64,000 bases of DNA. Origin: Bin55 sp965205965. GTDB lineage: Bacteria > Pseudomonadota > Gammaproteobacteria > Pseudomonadales > Azotimanducaceae. Under the pieces are notes generated by a model, which made no database searches, was not told where the DNA came from, and saw nothing but the letters and a program-made list of their open reading frames with translations. A program made the position numbers and the translations under genes. Positions 1-8,881 of this stretch are shown in pieces (position 1 is the stretch's first letter; each line of letters opens with the position of its first letter). The stretch spans positions 1,054,001-1,118,000 of the forward strand of contig CBDBHT010000007.1 of the NCBI GenBank assembly GCA_965205965.1, given 5' to 3'.

Positions 1-871
1 ACAAGATGTCTTGAACTCGTAGCTCGGACGTAAGTACGTAAGAACGCCAGTCTGCCGTGTTGATTTCTACGCTTACCACTGTGCCAGGAAATGGGTGATC
101 TAATGGCGCGGTAGTCGTTTCCTTTTTTCTCCGTTGCCAATAGCCGGCATCTGAAACAATCCGAAAGCAGCCGTCATTCAAGTCAATGAACTCACGGAGC
201 AGCGTCAACCCTAATCCACCCGGAACACCGCCGCACTTAGTCGTGTTGTTGTCCTTGGTCGCCCAGTCGATCGCATTTTCCGGTGAGAAATCATATCCCG
301 CATGGTCTCGTATGTTTTGACATATGCCGACTCCCAGGTCCGCTACCGTGAAATTAAGCCGGTTTCGTGTAGGGAAAAACTGTCCGCAACTGAAAATTCC
401 CAATTTCGTGCGCGAATGATAGACCGCGTTGTTGAATATCTCGAAAATACTTTCACGGAATTTTTTTAGCAACCCCGACGACAGATTGGGCATCTCAGAA
501 CGATGCATGAATTCATTCTCAATATAGCTTGAGAAATAGTGGTCGTCTTTAACGTCAAATCGTTTATAGGAGATGGTCGTATCCCAAGAATCAGAAATTT
601 TCACACGCCCATAGTGACTGAGAAAGCCGTTTTTTGACAAAATATTCTCAACCTCGGAATCGAGATTGGTTAAATTGACCGTGTTCAGGTTTTCCCCCAG
701 GTTGTAGAGAATCGCACCAAACGCCGCACACATATCAGCATCAAACCAACTCGTTTCTTCCATGTCAATTTCAACATCGTCGAAAAAACATTCCTTGGTC
801 TGTGCATGGAGACGTGCCAGAGATTCAAAACCTATCTGGTTGTGGTGGATCTCCGGCAGAGAAAATCTCAC
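1..871 (-). CDS. STAS-like/GHKL ATPase protein (3' end beyond window)
   Basis: The gene reads leftward off the window edge, so its C-terminus is missing. The N-terminal part (about residues 1-95) looks like a STAS-type alpha/beta region. A GHKL (histidine-kinase-like) ATPase domain follows: an N-box with EIFNNAVYHS, a G1 box DLGVGI and a G2 box GGLGLTLL. No histidine phosphorylation domain is seen, so this is probably a stand-alone ATP-binding switch rather than a sensor kinase. The start is taken as GTG at 869-871 because a strong Shine-Dalgarno (GGAGGTGGGGG) precedes it and it overlaps the stop of the upstream reading frame by a GTGA junction, which implies translational coupling. The upstream frame encodes only a methyltransferase-like tail. 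ATPase fold is confident from the motifs; the biological role is unknown. Confidence 0.75.
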   Translation of the reverse strand, partial: MRFSLPEIHHNQIGFESLARLHAQTKECFFDDVEIDMEETSWFDADMCAAFGAILYNLGENLNTVNLTNLDSEVENILSKNGFLSHYGRVKISDSWDTTISYKRFDVKDDHYFSSYIENEFMHRSEMPNLSSGLLKKFRESIFEIFNNAVYHSRTKLGIFSCGQFFPTRNRLNFTVADLGVGICQNIRDHAGYDFSPENAIDWATKDNNTTKCGGVPGGLGLTLLREFIDLNDGCFRIVSDAGYWQRRKKETTTAPLDHPFPGTVVSVEINTADWRSYVLTSELRVQDIL

Positions 872-954
872 ACCCCCACCTCCACAATCGTCATCGTGTC
901 GTTACCGAAGATGTTCATGACCCTCACGGTGATCTTGAGCTTGCGAGTAAGTAT
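868..954 (-). pseudogene. C-terminal remnant of a type III-like DNA methyltransferase
   Basis: A 28-codon open stretch runs into the GTG start of the GHKL gene and ends with the motif VMNIFGNDTMTIVEV. A basic lead-in followed by (V/I)FGNDT and a hydrophobic end is, from memory, typical of the C-terminus of type III Mod-like adenine methyltransferases. A TGA directly upstream closes the frame, so only the tail survives. The rest seems to have been lost by rearrangement, and ICE-derived sequence begins about 160 bp further on. Family assignment rests on this short motif only. Confidence 0.4.
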
Positions 955-1116
955 TCATAGGACACGCTTTTGAGTTCCATGTTCTCAGTAGAATCTCATA
1001 TGTAAAATAGACCATTCGAACGGGAAAGCAAGCAAAAATATGAGTAATCAGGTATATAACTCCCTTTCGTTTCTCTTTGCAGTTGACCTCACACTAACAT
1101 TACTTATGGATATGAG

Positions 1117-1175
1117 CCTCTAAATTAACGACTTTACCTAATGATTGGCTGACGATTTGTTACGAGTAGTTTGGT
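1117..1175 (-). pseudogene. Scar of the 3' end of a conjugative-transfer ATPase gene
   Basis: About 60 bp here align base by base, with a few changes, to the last codons and 3' flank of the intact conjugation ATPase gene at 58614-58675. Shared stretches include CTAAATT, GACTTTAC, TAATGATTGG and CTGACGA. The reading frame is broken. This is therefore a relic of an earlier or related ICE and not an expressed gene. Confidence 0.6.
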
Positions 1176-1798
1176 AGCGTATTAACCGACGATAGCAAGA
1201 TACATGGCCCTACAATGAGGCACATGGTTTTTAAGGATTGTTTTTCGGCTAGATGGAAATGCCGTAAATTAATAGAGGTTTCCAGTTAAAGTAAAGCCCG
1301 ATCCAAAGAGTAAAGGTATCACCATCATTGACGGCGGCAACGGCAAGAAAAAAGATGTTCTGGAAATCATAGAGCGTCAAGTGGTTTGGAACTACCGTGC
1401 TGCCAAGGTGACGGACTTGGGCTGCAGGATCCACTCAAGAGTATCCTAATATGTGTCAGGTAAGAGAATACCCGAGAATAGTCTGTCCTTTCCGTGTTTC
1501 GGCACGAGCAATCAACGTTTTCAGGCGTCCCACACGATATTCCGTCGTGTGGTGAGACAAGTTTCGGGTACCGGTATTGCCTCCATTATCGCGAAACCCA
1601 ATTCGGAAAGTCCAGAGTAATAGCGGAGTTTGGGCTATACGGGGCATTGCCGTTCGCACCTCAAGATTTCTTCGGCTTAGCTCGCAAGTGGGAGAGTAGC
1701 GTTGATTTCGCCCTCGAACTGACCAGCGAACCGGGATCACCTTAACCCGGACGCTGCATGAATAGGACAGCAAAGTACCCATCATCCCGTTAGTAGGT
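1176..1798. other. Decayed stretch without a recognisable gene
   Basis: Only short open frames occur here on either strand (longest 109 codons, minus strand, 1456-1785). None has a ribosome-binding site or a family motif I recognise. The stretch lies between an ICE scar and a MITE-like repeat and is probably degenerate accessory DNA. Confidence 0.4.
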
Positions 1799-1918
1799 GG
1801 ACACCTCTATTTACTGCTTTACCGCTATTTTGACGAACCATGCCTGATGTAAATATATGATTTCTGATGATATAAGAATTGTTTACTTTCGTTTGCCTTC
1901 GAGTAAATAGAGGTGTCC
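1799..1918. repeat. MITE-like element, family A (complete)
   Basis: A 120-bp non-coding, AT-rich element bounded by perfect 17-bp inverted repeats: GGACACCTCTATTTACT at 1799-1815 and its reverse complement at 1902-1918. Related copies occur at 14569-14679, 19041-19152 and 42041-42152, with solo ends near 19208, 31534, 36288 and 47979. There is no transposase, so it must depend on a helper in trans. No clear target duplication is left at this copy. Confidence 0.8.
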
Positions 1919-2043
1919 GGCCGTTTGAAGTGTCTGCATTCAAAAATACTATCTTATAACGGGCACCGTTGAATAGTCATTCGTTCAGTATAAGAAGGAA
2001 AACACATAAACGGAAAAATCGATTAAGTACCAAACAGATGCTT

Positions 2044-2068
2044 CTGATTTTTATAACAGTGTTATAAA
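2044..2068. repeat. 25-bp repeat containing a 19-bp perfect palindrome, copy 1
   Basis: CTGAT is followed by TTTATAACA-G-TGTTATAAA, a perfect 9+1+9 palindrome. The identical 25 bp recurs at 18786-18810. It has the shape of an operator for a dimeric regulator, but no intact gene lies directly downstream. It may instead be an internal part of a mobile element, since both copies lie upstream of an IS1380-type 3' end scar. Confidence 0.5.
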
Positions 2069-2446
2069 GCTGACATTCAGCACTCTTTTGGCTTCGAACT
2101 GGGTGTGCCGGCCCGGATCACTGTGCAATTTGGGTCTTCCGCAAGCGGCTTAAGGTAGTCGGTGCAATGACGGGTTTGCTGATGATCCTCGAAATGTCGG
2201 TTAATTCGCTCAATCTATGCGACATCTACCTCGGTACCACAGGCGAGCGGATGTACGTATCTTTCGGCAACGGTGATGCGGTCACCAGTAAAAGGGTATT
2301 CCGGTGCTCGCCGAACTCGCCGAAGGTCCCCGGCACGCCAACCAACATCGGAGTAAAAAAGGATATTCAAAATGCGTCCAAACGTGCCTGAACTACGGAT
2401 AATGGGCCATATACAGACGTTGGAAGCCAAGTGACCGATCTGATCT

Positions 2447-2490
2447 GAAAATGGAAGTATCTCACACTGCTCATGCAATATTCAGATTAA
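2447..2490 (+). mobile_element. IS1380-type 3' end scar (degenerate)
   Basis: The sequence ATCTCACACTGCTCATGCAA and following ATATTCAGATTA matches, with a few changes, the 3' end found at 12198-12242 and 18866-18905 and, inverted, at 2594 and 44712. It is a one-ended relic. The preceding roughly 380 bp (2069-2446) hold no recognisable coding sequence. Confidence 0.5.
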
Positions 2491-2593
2491 TCATGTTCCT
2501 TCTGTCTTGGAAAGAAGGATATTGCTTCAGTCAGCCCATGTAATAGCGGGCAGAGCGACAATCGAAAGTGGGAAGTCGGAACTATTCCCGCTA

Positions 2594-3112
2594 CTAGCCC
2601 GGATATTGCACGAGTGGTGCGAAATGAGTTTCCCCTTCAGTTTGGAGCGATAACCGGAGTTTCAATGCCTGTATTTCGCCCGGAATCCGTGTTTCCGGCA
2701 CGTTTTTGCGATGCTGGGCACACTTCCCCCTTATACCCCTGTTGTTGACCCACATGCCGGGGCAGCCTCGGGATGGTTAGGAGGTGTCTGGGCGAGCTGC
2801 AACCGTGTGGAACCGCTCCTGCAAACGATGCTCGCAACTGGCCCGATGCCGTGAATCCCCCAAGTATTTCGATACCGAGTGCGGCAGACCCAATGCCCGG
2901 TCCACTTCCGCAAGCAGCGGAATACCCTGCTACTAATGATCGCTCCGTTACTGAACTCGGCCTCCACCTTGCGATGTCGCACGGATGAAAATCGGATCGG
3001 ATTTAGGTAACATTCCATCACGGCAAGGTCTCCTTCGATATTTAGCTTAAGTAACTGAATGATATCGAATTTATAGGGGCCTTACCGTCTTATTCGTGCA
3101 ATATCCGGCTAG
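2594..3112 (-). mobile_element. Internally deleted IS1380-family element
   Basis: A 519-bp relic with both ends present: CTAGCCCGGATATTGCACG at 2594 and, inverted, CGTGCAATATCCGGCTAG at the other side. Reading leftward from about 3021, one frame encodes VEAEFSNGAIIS and, after a frameshift, GIPLLAEVDRALGLP. These are the N-terminal hallmarks of IS1380 transposases. The rest of the transposase is deleted, so the element cannot move itself. A near-identical 5' end (about 130 bp) occurs in the sister relic at 44712-45267. The right end overlaps the 3' end of the DUF4238 gene and supplies its stop codon. Confidence 0.75.
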
Positions 3113-3964
3113 CGAATCGACCAGATTCTCTGAGCTGGAGGCGATTATCGAACTCTGCTTGAAAATCGCTTTGTTTATTTTCCGCAAGATCTCTGTCCCT
3201 TGAGTTCCTTTGGGCAAGAGCCAAAGCTCCTCGTCGTTGCAACGACCAACGCACGCCACTGCGATATCCCGGGCCACCGGAAACAGGTTCGTCGCCTCAT
3301 CGTTGTCTAGTATCATCTCTGCAGGGATCATCGGGAGAACCGGCATGCTACCGACGACAAACGATTTTTTCGGGTTTTCTAGCACCAGCACCAGTAGGCC
3401 CTTCCGTCGCAGTGCTTGGAACAAATCGCCCTGCGGTTGTTCCGTAAAGCTATCGATCCACGCATTATTGACTGCTTCTTGCCGCTTCTCGGCACTTCCG
3501 TCGAATTCTGCCCGCTCTGTCGACGATAAGGGCCCGACTCTCTTTTCGAACTGCTCGCACACATCTCGAATTAGTTCTGCATCGTTGATATCTGCGCGTG
3601 CGGTTGGTGTTCGTAGCATCTGCACGTAAAAGAAGCGGTCCCACGTGAACTTCTCATCAGGTTTCAACGACGGCAGCTTGCCTTTCCGAGCACATGCCAC
3701 GATTCTGTCGACGATCGGGGCGACTGGCCCTTCTATTTGTGCACTCAGCTCGCATTCCTTGGCGTCCGCACCAGCACCTTGTTGCACGTACAGCCCTGTC
3801 TCGACGAAGACCTTCTCGGGCGACGCTGGGAACGGATGCCGGTACTCCTTGTGAAAGCAATGGAGCGATCCCTGCTTGTTCACGAAGTTTCGCAAGATCA
3901 TTTGCGGCACGTAGTGATGGCGCTTCGAGATACTTCTCACGGTCCTGGTGTCCATCGCACTCAT
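3071..3964 (-). CDS. DUF4238 domain protein
   Basis: A 297-residue protein carrying the DUF4238 signature near its N-terminus (HHYVPQMILRNF at about residues 16-27). The family is widespread in bacterial accessory regions and its function is not known. It has no signal peptide and no membrane segment, so it should be cytoplasmic. The last 13 residues (from about AGYCTNKTVRPL) and the stop codon are translated from the terminal repeat of the adjoining IS1380 relic. The original C-terminus was therefore replaced when the element inserted. Whether the altered protein still works cannot be told from sequence. It stands alone; an IS1595 element lies upstream. Confidence 0.8.
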   Translation of the reverse strand: MSAMDTRTVRSISKRHHYVPQMILRNFVNKQGSLHCFHKEYRHPFPASPEKVFVETGLYVQQGAGADAKECELSAQIEGPVAPIVDRIVACARKGKLPSLKPDEKFTWDRFFYVQMLRTPTARADINDAELIRDVCEQFEKRVGPLSSTERAEFDGSAEKRQEAVNNAWIDSFTEQPQGDLFQALRRKGLLVLVLENPKKSFVVGSMPVLPMIPAEMILDNDEATNLFPVARDIAVACVGRCNDEELWLLPKGTQGTEILRKINKAIFKQSSIIASSSENLVDSLAGYCTNKTVRPL

Positions 3965-4150
3965 CCGAGGTGTTTCGGACCCAACCAGTATAGTTGGCTA
4001 ATCAATCCTTTAATTAAGGTAGATGGACAAATAAAGGTCATAGCACTAAACGGATTAAATTCCTCTAACACTTCATCCTGAAGAGCACGATCAAACAAAC
4101 GCGGTTGGCTCATTATCATACCCGATCCATCACAAAACAGGTTAATAAAT

Positions 4151-5214
4151 GGCTCTTATGTATCTACTTGTGTATAGCTTGTCAAATGAGGTGAAAGGAA
4201 GTCCGCTTCAATCGATTGTTCAAGCTTGAATTCGATCGCATCAACCAGTGCATGTAGTGGTTCAGGTAGCGTGTAGAGACCCCGCGGTGGTGATGGTTCA
4301 GCCATCGCTTCATGGTCATGTGACGCTGGTTAACCGTGTTGAGATGCCAACTCCCGCGGCGAGCTTCACGTCGGCTGACGCGCACCACTTCCTGGTGCAT
4401 GTTCAGGCTCCGGCTTGCCATGGCGTAGCTGGGATGTCCATCGGTGACACACACGCCATCTTCGGCCAGCCATTCCGACATTACCGGAGCGATGTTCGTC
4501 CCCGCCGTCGATGGGAGGGCTTCCATATAAGTCGGCCCGCCGCGAGACACTGCCGTCAAGACAGGCCGCTGGTCCGACACCAGACCCCGGTGCCCGCGAT
4601 TGCCTCCTCGCTCGCGCGGAAAGCGACGCTCCGTTAATGAGCGATCTCCCTTGCAGCTCTCCAGAAAGTAGGTCTCGTCCATCTCCACGATGCCTTGAAG
4701 TTTCGAGCCTTTCTGCTGCTTGCCAAGAAAGCGATGCCGCCACAAGAATGCGGTTCGGTAAGAGATCCCGCATCGCTCGGCTGACTGATGCAGCGTCAGC
4801 CGATCTCGCAAGCACGCTTCGAATACCGACCACTTCGACTTGTGCCTCAAGCCAGCAAGATGGGTCCCGGTCAGCGCGTGAAAGGTTCGTCCGCACGATA
4901 CCGAACGGCAACGAAATCGACACAAGCCTGCCGACTTCCCGTGACGCACCGCCCCTGAGGAACCGCAATGCGTACATACTCGCAGTCGCTCCAACTCCGC
5001 TTCCCGTTGACGAACGGGTTCAGGCAGTTCGTCGCACTTGACCGATGTCTGGACCCCGTGCATCAGCCTCTGCTTCTGCACTGGGGTCAGCCTAGGAATC
5101 TGGTCTAGCATCTCCTTGAATTTGCGGGGACCCATTGGTTTTCCTCAACCTATTGAACCAGCGCATATTATAGCTGCTTGTTAGTCATTCTCAACATAAA
5201 ACTACATAAGAGCC
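4151..5214 (-). mobile_element. Complete IS1595-family insertion sequence
   Basis: A 1064-bp element with terminal inverted repeats GGCTCTTATGTA (4151-4162) and TACATAAGAGCC (5203-5214). It is flanked on both sides by the 8-bp direct repeat TAATAAAT (4143-4150 and 5215-5222), the duplication length expected for IS1595. It holds one intact transposase gene. The perfect target duplication points to a recent insertion. Confidence 0.93.
4182..5135 (-). CDS. IS1595-family transposase
   Basis: A 317-residue transposase. The N-terminus carries a zinc ribbon (CTHCG at about residue 54, then CRFRCRSVSC), followed by a helix-turn-helix stretch (TLHQSAERCGISYRTAFLWR). The DDE-type catalytic core (ISXO2-like) has D in VEMDETYF, D in VTDGHPSY and then NTVNQRH, where other IS1595 subgroups have Glu. 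The DDN variant is known in the ISPna2-like subgroup, so this need not mean inactivity. The frame is unbroken and fills the element, ending 31 bp from the left terminal repeat. Confidence 0.92.
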   Translation of the reverse strand: MGPRKFKEMLDQIPRLTPVQKQRLMHGVQTSVKCDELPEPVRQREAELERLRVCTHCGSSGAVRHGKSAGLCRFRCRSVSCGRTFHALTGTHLAGLRHKSKWSVFEACLRDRLTLHQSAERCGISYRTAFLWRHRFLGKQQKGSKLQGIVEMDETYFLESCKGDRSLTERRFPRERGGNRGHRGLVSDQRPVLTAVSRGGPTYMEALPSTAGTNIAPVMSEWLAEDGVCVTDGHPSYAMASRSLNMHQEVVRVSRREARRGSWHLNTVNQRHMTMKRWLNHHHRGVSTRYLNHYMHWLMRSNSSLNNRLKRTSFHLI

Positions 5215-5222
5215 TAATAAAT

Positions 5223-5609
5223 ACTATCAAATTACAGGAACGTGTGATTAGTATGTTGGTATTTGCAACGGGCAAGCCATGTCGCCCAATGGGAGGTGGA
5301 TCCCTTGGATTTCCATCCGATGTCTCTTATTTGCCTTCCGTGTTGTGTCACGATTTCGTGCCTTCGTTGTCGGCATCGACACGCTTCCGCCGCGCTTTTC
5401 GGCTTTCAGATCCCCGGTGCGGATAGTTGCGACAAGAGTTTTCGGGACATATACACGTTGGCCAGGGAACACATCACTAACAACGGTTCGGCGGCCTTCT
5501 GCAGTTTGCGGTAGCGAGTTCGGCGGTGGTTCGGGCTGTAGCCATGACGAGCAACGTGCGGATCAACGCCAGGCGGCGCAATTCTTCGATCAAAGTATAG
5601 GCCAGAGCC
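5223..5609. other. Gap between two insertion sequences, no gene recognised
   Basis: This roughly 390-bp stretch separates the IS1595 copy from the ISAs1 copy. Overlapping open frames exist in several phases on both strands, which is expected for moderately GC-rich DNA. None shows a family motif or convincing ribosome-binding site. It may be the remains of a gene split by the two insertions. Confidence 0.35.
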
Positions 5610-6802
5610 CAGGGCAATCGTATTTGAAATTTACTCAAGCTGCAGGGCGGTGCGAACCATGTCCAGGAGGAAGTCCGTGTTCCAGCCAGCATGTTTGAGC
5701 TTGCCGCGCATGGAATCTTGGTCGGGCTGCACCCGGGCGATGTTCAGGGCCAGCCGCCGCAACAGTGCGAGGTTGGACGGTCCATTGTCCCTACGATTGC
5801 GCTGACCGTCCTCGTTCATCGTCACGTCCAGCCCCCAAGTGCAGGGAGTTTTCGATGGCCCAGTGCGAAGCGTTCTGCTGACAATTGCGCACTGGTCATG
5901 TAGTAACGGGTCTCCACCGATGCCTTTCCGTCCTTCGGGCGGTGCTCCGCCACGACCTTGCCCACTGCCGCGAGACCCGGCCAGCGGTGCCGTTCGAGTG
6001 CCGCTCCGAGGTCATGGGTGATGCTGGCCGTGCGCGTCTCCACACGTCCATGACTCTCGTTCACTTCTGGATGGGAAAAGATGGTCCCGTCATCCGGCGG
6101 ATGATCCAGATGCTGCTTCACATTCTCGTGCAGGGCCCTCGGATGACCCTGCAACGCCAGCACCACCAATGAGGTCTCCCGTTGGGGATGCATCGCATCG
6201 GCGGTCACCATCCGACCGTGGATGTCCAGCAGCTTCGGCAGTGCCGGGATCTCATTGGATCTGCCATCCACCTCCATCTGTCCCAGCACGAGTTTCCCAT
6301 CCGCCGCAAATGCCTGCACCAGATGCAGCGGCGAGCGTCGCGTCCTCAAACGAGCACTGGAGCACTTTGCCGTCCACCGCCACCCGCCGCCACCCCCTCG
6401 CCGCCGAGCCGCTCCGCCCAGTCCTTCGCCCAGTCCTTCGCGATCCGCTGCAGCACGCCATGCAGACCTGCAAGGATCCAGGGATCGGAACAGGTTCGAA
6501 AAGGCATCGTGGCTCGGAATGCCGTGTTCCAGCCGCAGAAACTGACGCAGAAATCCCGCTTTCGCCCGGCCAAAGCACTCCCTATCCACGCATCCCTCGC
6601 CACCGGACAGTGCCGATAGCAGGGCAATCAGCAGCATCTCCTGTAAATCATGGCGCGTCGCGTTGCTTCGCCGTGGATCCTCAACTTCATGAAATAGCAG
6701 GGAAACATCCAGCATCCCGTTCTCCGTCCTTGGAATCGGCGGCGGAGTCTGACACAAGCGAACACGCTCACCAAACACGAAATTCCAAATGCGATTGCCC
6801 TG
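5610..6802 (-). mobile_element. ISAs1-family element (degenerate transposase)
   Basis: A 1193-bp element bounded by imperfect inverted repeats: CAGGGCAATCGTATTTGAAA at 5610 and, on the other strand from 6802, CAGGGCAATCGCATTTGGAA. The CAGGGC start is typical of ISAs1 ends. No matching target duplication is visible next to the ends, and its transposase is broken by several frameshifts, so this copy is old and inactive. Confidence 0.8.
5631..6715 (-). pseudogene. ISAs1-family transposase, frameshifted
   Basis: From the Met at 6715 the product reads like an ISAs1 (H-repeat-associated) transposase: DPRRSNATRHDLQEMLLIAL, LSGGEGCVDRECFGRAK and HDAFSNLFRSLDP. The catalytic part VAVDGKVLQCSFEDA lies in a second frame, and LHLVQAFA, GRSNEIPALPKLL and VTADAM lie in the first frame again. 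The C-terminal part (HWAIENSLH, then MNEDGQRNRRDNG and NLALLRRLALNI) is separated by another one-base indel at a run of five G near 5831. At least three frame changes mean no functional transposase is made. Confidence 0.85.
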
Positions 6803-6880
6803 GTACTAAACTATTGGGAGTTTCGTGTTGTTTTCTGATAAATGTATTATTCTTCTGTTTTGCCATGTGGAAGATTAGTA

Positions 6881-7423
6881 ATGGTGGACAGACCAAAGTG
6901 GGCAGTTGCAGCCACAATTTTTGCCTGGACGATAATTGGATTATCGTTGCCGGCAGATCAAGCCGTTGGACAAACTGGTGAAGCAGAAGTTGAAGAGCGT
7001 ATATCCCAATTCAAACTCTTTAGCAATTGTAAACCGATGGACCTAGTGGTCGAGTCTCTACACTCCGATGCTTCGGAAATCGGGTTGACAAAGGAAGCGA
7101 TTCAAGCTGCTGTGGAAAGTCGCTTACGTTCGGCTCAGCTTTACTCTTCCGAGTCAATCGACACCTATTTGTATGTCAACGTACATATATCAGTACCAGC
7201 TTTCAACATTTCTTTCGAATATAACAAAGTGGTTTATGACCCTGCCTCTGGACTCAGAGGTTCCGCAACCACTTGGTCACTTAGTAGTACTGGCACGTCG
7301 GGTATGGATAGTGGATATATTTTGTCGGTGGTATCCAAGTATATGGATCTTTTTCTCTTGGAGTACCTACGTGTAAATGAATCGGCGTGCAAGCAGCGTT
7401 TTACTGTTCCGAATACCAACTGA
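6881..7423 (+). CDS. Predicted secreted protein of unknown function
   Basis: About 180 residues. The start at 6881 is chosen because it is preceded by GGAAG and opens directly into a classical signal peptide: a basic n-region (VDRPK), a hydrophobic core (WAVAATIFAWTIIGLSL) and a likely cleavage after an AVGQ-type site near residue 31. The mature protein has one early Cys (FSNCKPMDL) and one late Cys (ESACKQR), suggesting a disulfide if periplasmic. The sequence IGLTKEAIQAAVESRLRSAQ resembles a conserved block in uncharacterised proteobacterial exported proteins. It stands alone between ISAs1 and an IS630 copy. No enzymatic motif was seen. Confidence 0.65.
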   Translation: MVDRPKWAVAATIFAWTIIGLSLPADQAVGQTGEAEVEERISQFKLFSNCKPMDLVVESLHSDASEIGLTKEAIQAAVESRLRSAQLYSSESIDTYLYVNVHISVPAFNISFEYNKVVYDPASGLRGSATTWSLSSTGTSGMDSGYILSVVSKYMDLFLLEYLRVNESACKQRFTVPNTN

Positions 7424-7506
7424 CTTAGTTTCGCTTCCGATAGCGTCCACATACGAGATATCCATGACCTCGGTTGGAGATCAACTGTCAAGTTGTTGAA
7501 AATGTA

Positions 7507-7668
7507 ATGGATAACTCACTATTCTCTAATCCCAACCAGACTCTCCATGACTTGATCTCCCAATATCCCAAGAAGATGCAAGCTGAAGTGGATCAATGGG
7601 AGAGAAATAAAGTACTTGCTGCATCAGAGTCAGACTTAATAGACTATCTAGTAGGCTACCAGTTCTAA
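7507..7668 (+). pseudogene. N-terminal fragment of a gene cut by IS630
   Basis: An open frame starting at ATG 7507 encodes about 48 native residues with a well-formed N-terminus (HDLISQYPKKM, then DQWERNKVLAASESDLIDYL). It then runs into the IS630 end, which supplies VGYQF and the stop. The target TA of the insertion lies at 7649-7650. The parent family was not identified with confidence. The remainder of the gene is not on the far side of the element, where a differently oriented truncated gene begins instead. Confidence 0.55.
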
Positions 7669-8881
7669 TAATACGTGTTTATAATAGTGGATTGGAAGGG
7701 GTTCTGGGATCAGGAGGATTCGATGCCGAAGAAATACATGGTGGAATTAGCTCAGGATGAGCGGGATGAGTTGGAAGCGGTGCTGAAGTCGAGCACGCGT
7801 CGTGCGGTGTCGGCGACGAAGCTGCAGCGTGCACGGATTCTGCTAGCCGTGGATCAGGGGGGTGCTGGCCCGGCACTGACGGACATGCAGGTGGTGGATG
7901 CGCTGGGGGTGACGGAGCGGACCTGCCAGCACGTGCGTCGGCGGGCGGTGGAGCAGGGTCCGATGAAGGCTCTGGAGCGTAGGCCTCGGCCGTTGCCTCC
8001 GGTGCCGAAGAAGCTGGACGGGGAGAAGGAAGCGCGTCTGGTTCAGGTGGCCTGTTCGGTTCCACCGGAAGGCCGCGTTCGGTGGACCGTGAAGCTGCTG
8101 GCAGAAGAGCTGGTGCGACTTGAAGTGGTCGAATCGATTTACGGGGAGACCGTGCGGCAGGCGTTAAAAAAAACGAATTGAAACCATGGCGGCGGGACAT
8201 GTGGTGCATTCCGAAGCAGCAAAGCCATCATTTCGTGGCCGGCATGGAGCGGGTGCTCAAGGTATACCGGCGGCCGTACGACCCGCGGCATCCGGTGGTG
8301 TGCATGGACGAGATGAGCAAGCAGCTCGTGTCGGAAGTCCGCGAGAAGTTGCCGGTACGCCCCGGGTCGCCGGAGAAGTACGACGCCCACTACCTCCGCC
8401 GGGGAGAATGCACGGTGTGGATGTTCGGCGAGCCGCTGTCCGGCTGGCGGAGAGTGGCTGTCACCAAACGGCGTACGACATTGGATTGGGCGCAGCAAGT
8501 GCGCGCACTGGCGAATCTGCCGCGTTACCGGGATGCGGAAAGCATCACGCTGGTGTGCGACAACTTGAACACCCACAGCGGTGACTCGTTCTACGCCGCG
8601 TTCCCGGCGGCCGAAGCCAGTCGGCTGAACGACCGCATCCACCTGGTACACACGCCGAAACACGGGAGCTGGCTAAACGTTGCGGAACTGGAGTTCAGTG
8701 CGTTGCACCGCCAGTGCCTGGATCGCCGGATCGAGAGCAGGGCTTTGGTCACGTCGGAAACGGCGGCTTGGGCCAAGGAGCGCAATCGCGAACAGACCGG
8801 GGTCGACTGGCAGCTCAGCCTCGACGACGCGCGCACCAAACTGAAGCATCTATACCCGAAAATTAAAACCAGTTAAACTAC
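7651..8881 (+). mobile_element. IS630-family element A
   Basis: A 1231-bp element with related inner ends (GTAGGCTACCAGTT left; the inverted GTAGTTTAACTGGTT right) and a TA on each side (7649-7650, 8882-8883). Removing it restores CTAG, the preferred IS630 target. It carries a two-frame transposase with an A8 slippage site. Both flanking genes are truncated exactly at its ends and point toward each other, so the element also marks a rearrangement junction. Confidence 0.88.
7723..8876 (+). CDS. IS630-family transposase, made by -1 frameshifting
   Basis: The upstream frame (7723-8181) starts at an ATG preceded by AGGAGG and encodes the helix-turn-helix region (LTDMQVVDALGVTERTCQHV). It ends just after an A8 run (TTAAAAAAAACG near 8164). 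A -1 slip on A-AAA-AAA joins it to the downstream frame (ending 8876). That frame holds the full DDE set: D in VVCMDEMSKQ, D in LVCDNLNTHSG and E in NVAELEFSAL. The same A8 site occurs at the same place in IS630 element B, which favours programmed frameshifting over a mutation. This copy appears intact. Confidence 0.88.

Noticed and set aside
3210..3629. 139-codon plus-strand frame over the DUF4238 gene
   Set aside because: Antisense to a conserved family and Ser-rich; shadow frame.
6169..6981. 270-codon plus-strand frame over the ISAs1 element
   Set aside because: Antisense to recognisable transposase segments, runs across the IS end and has no family motifs.
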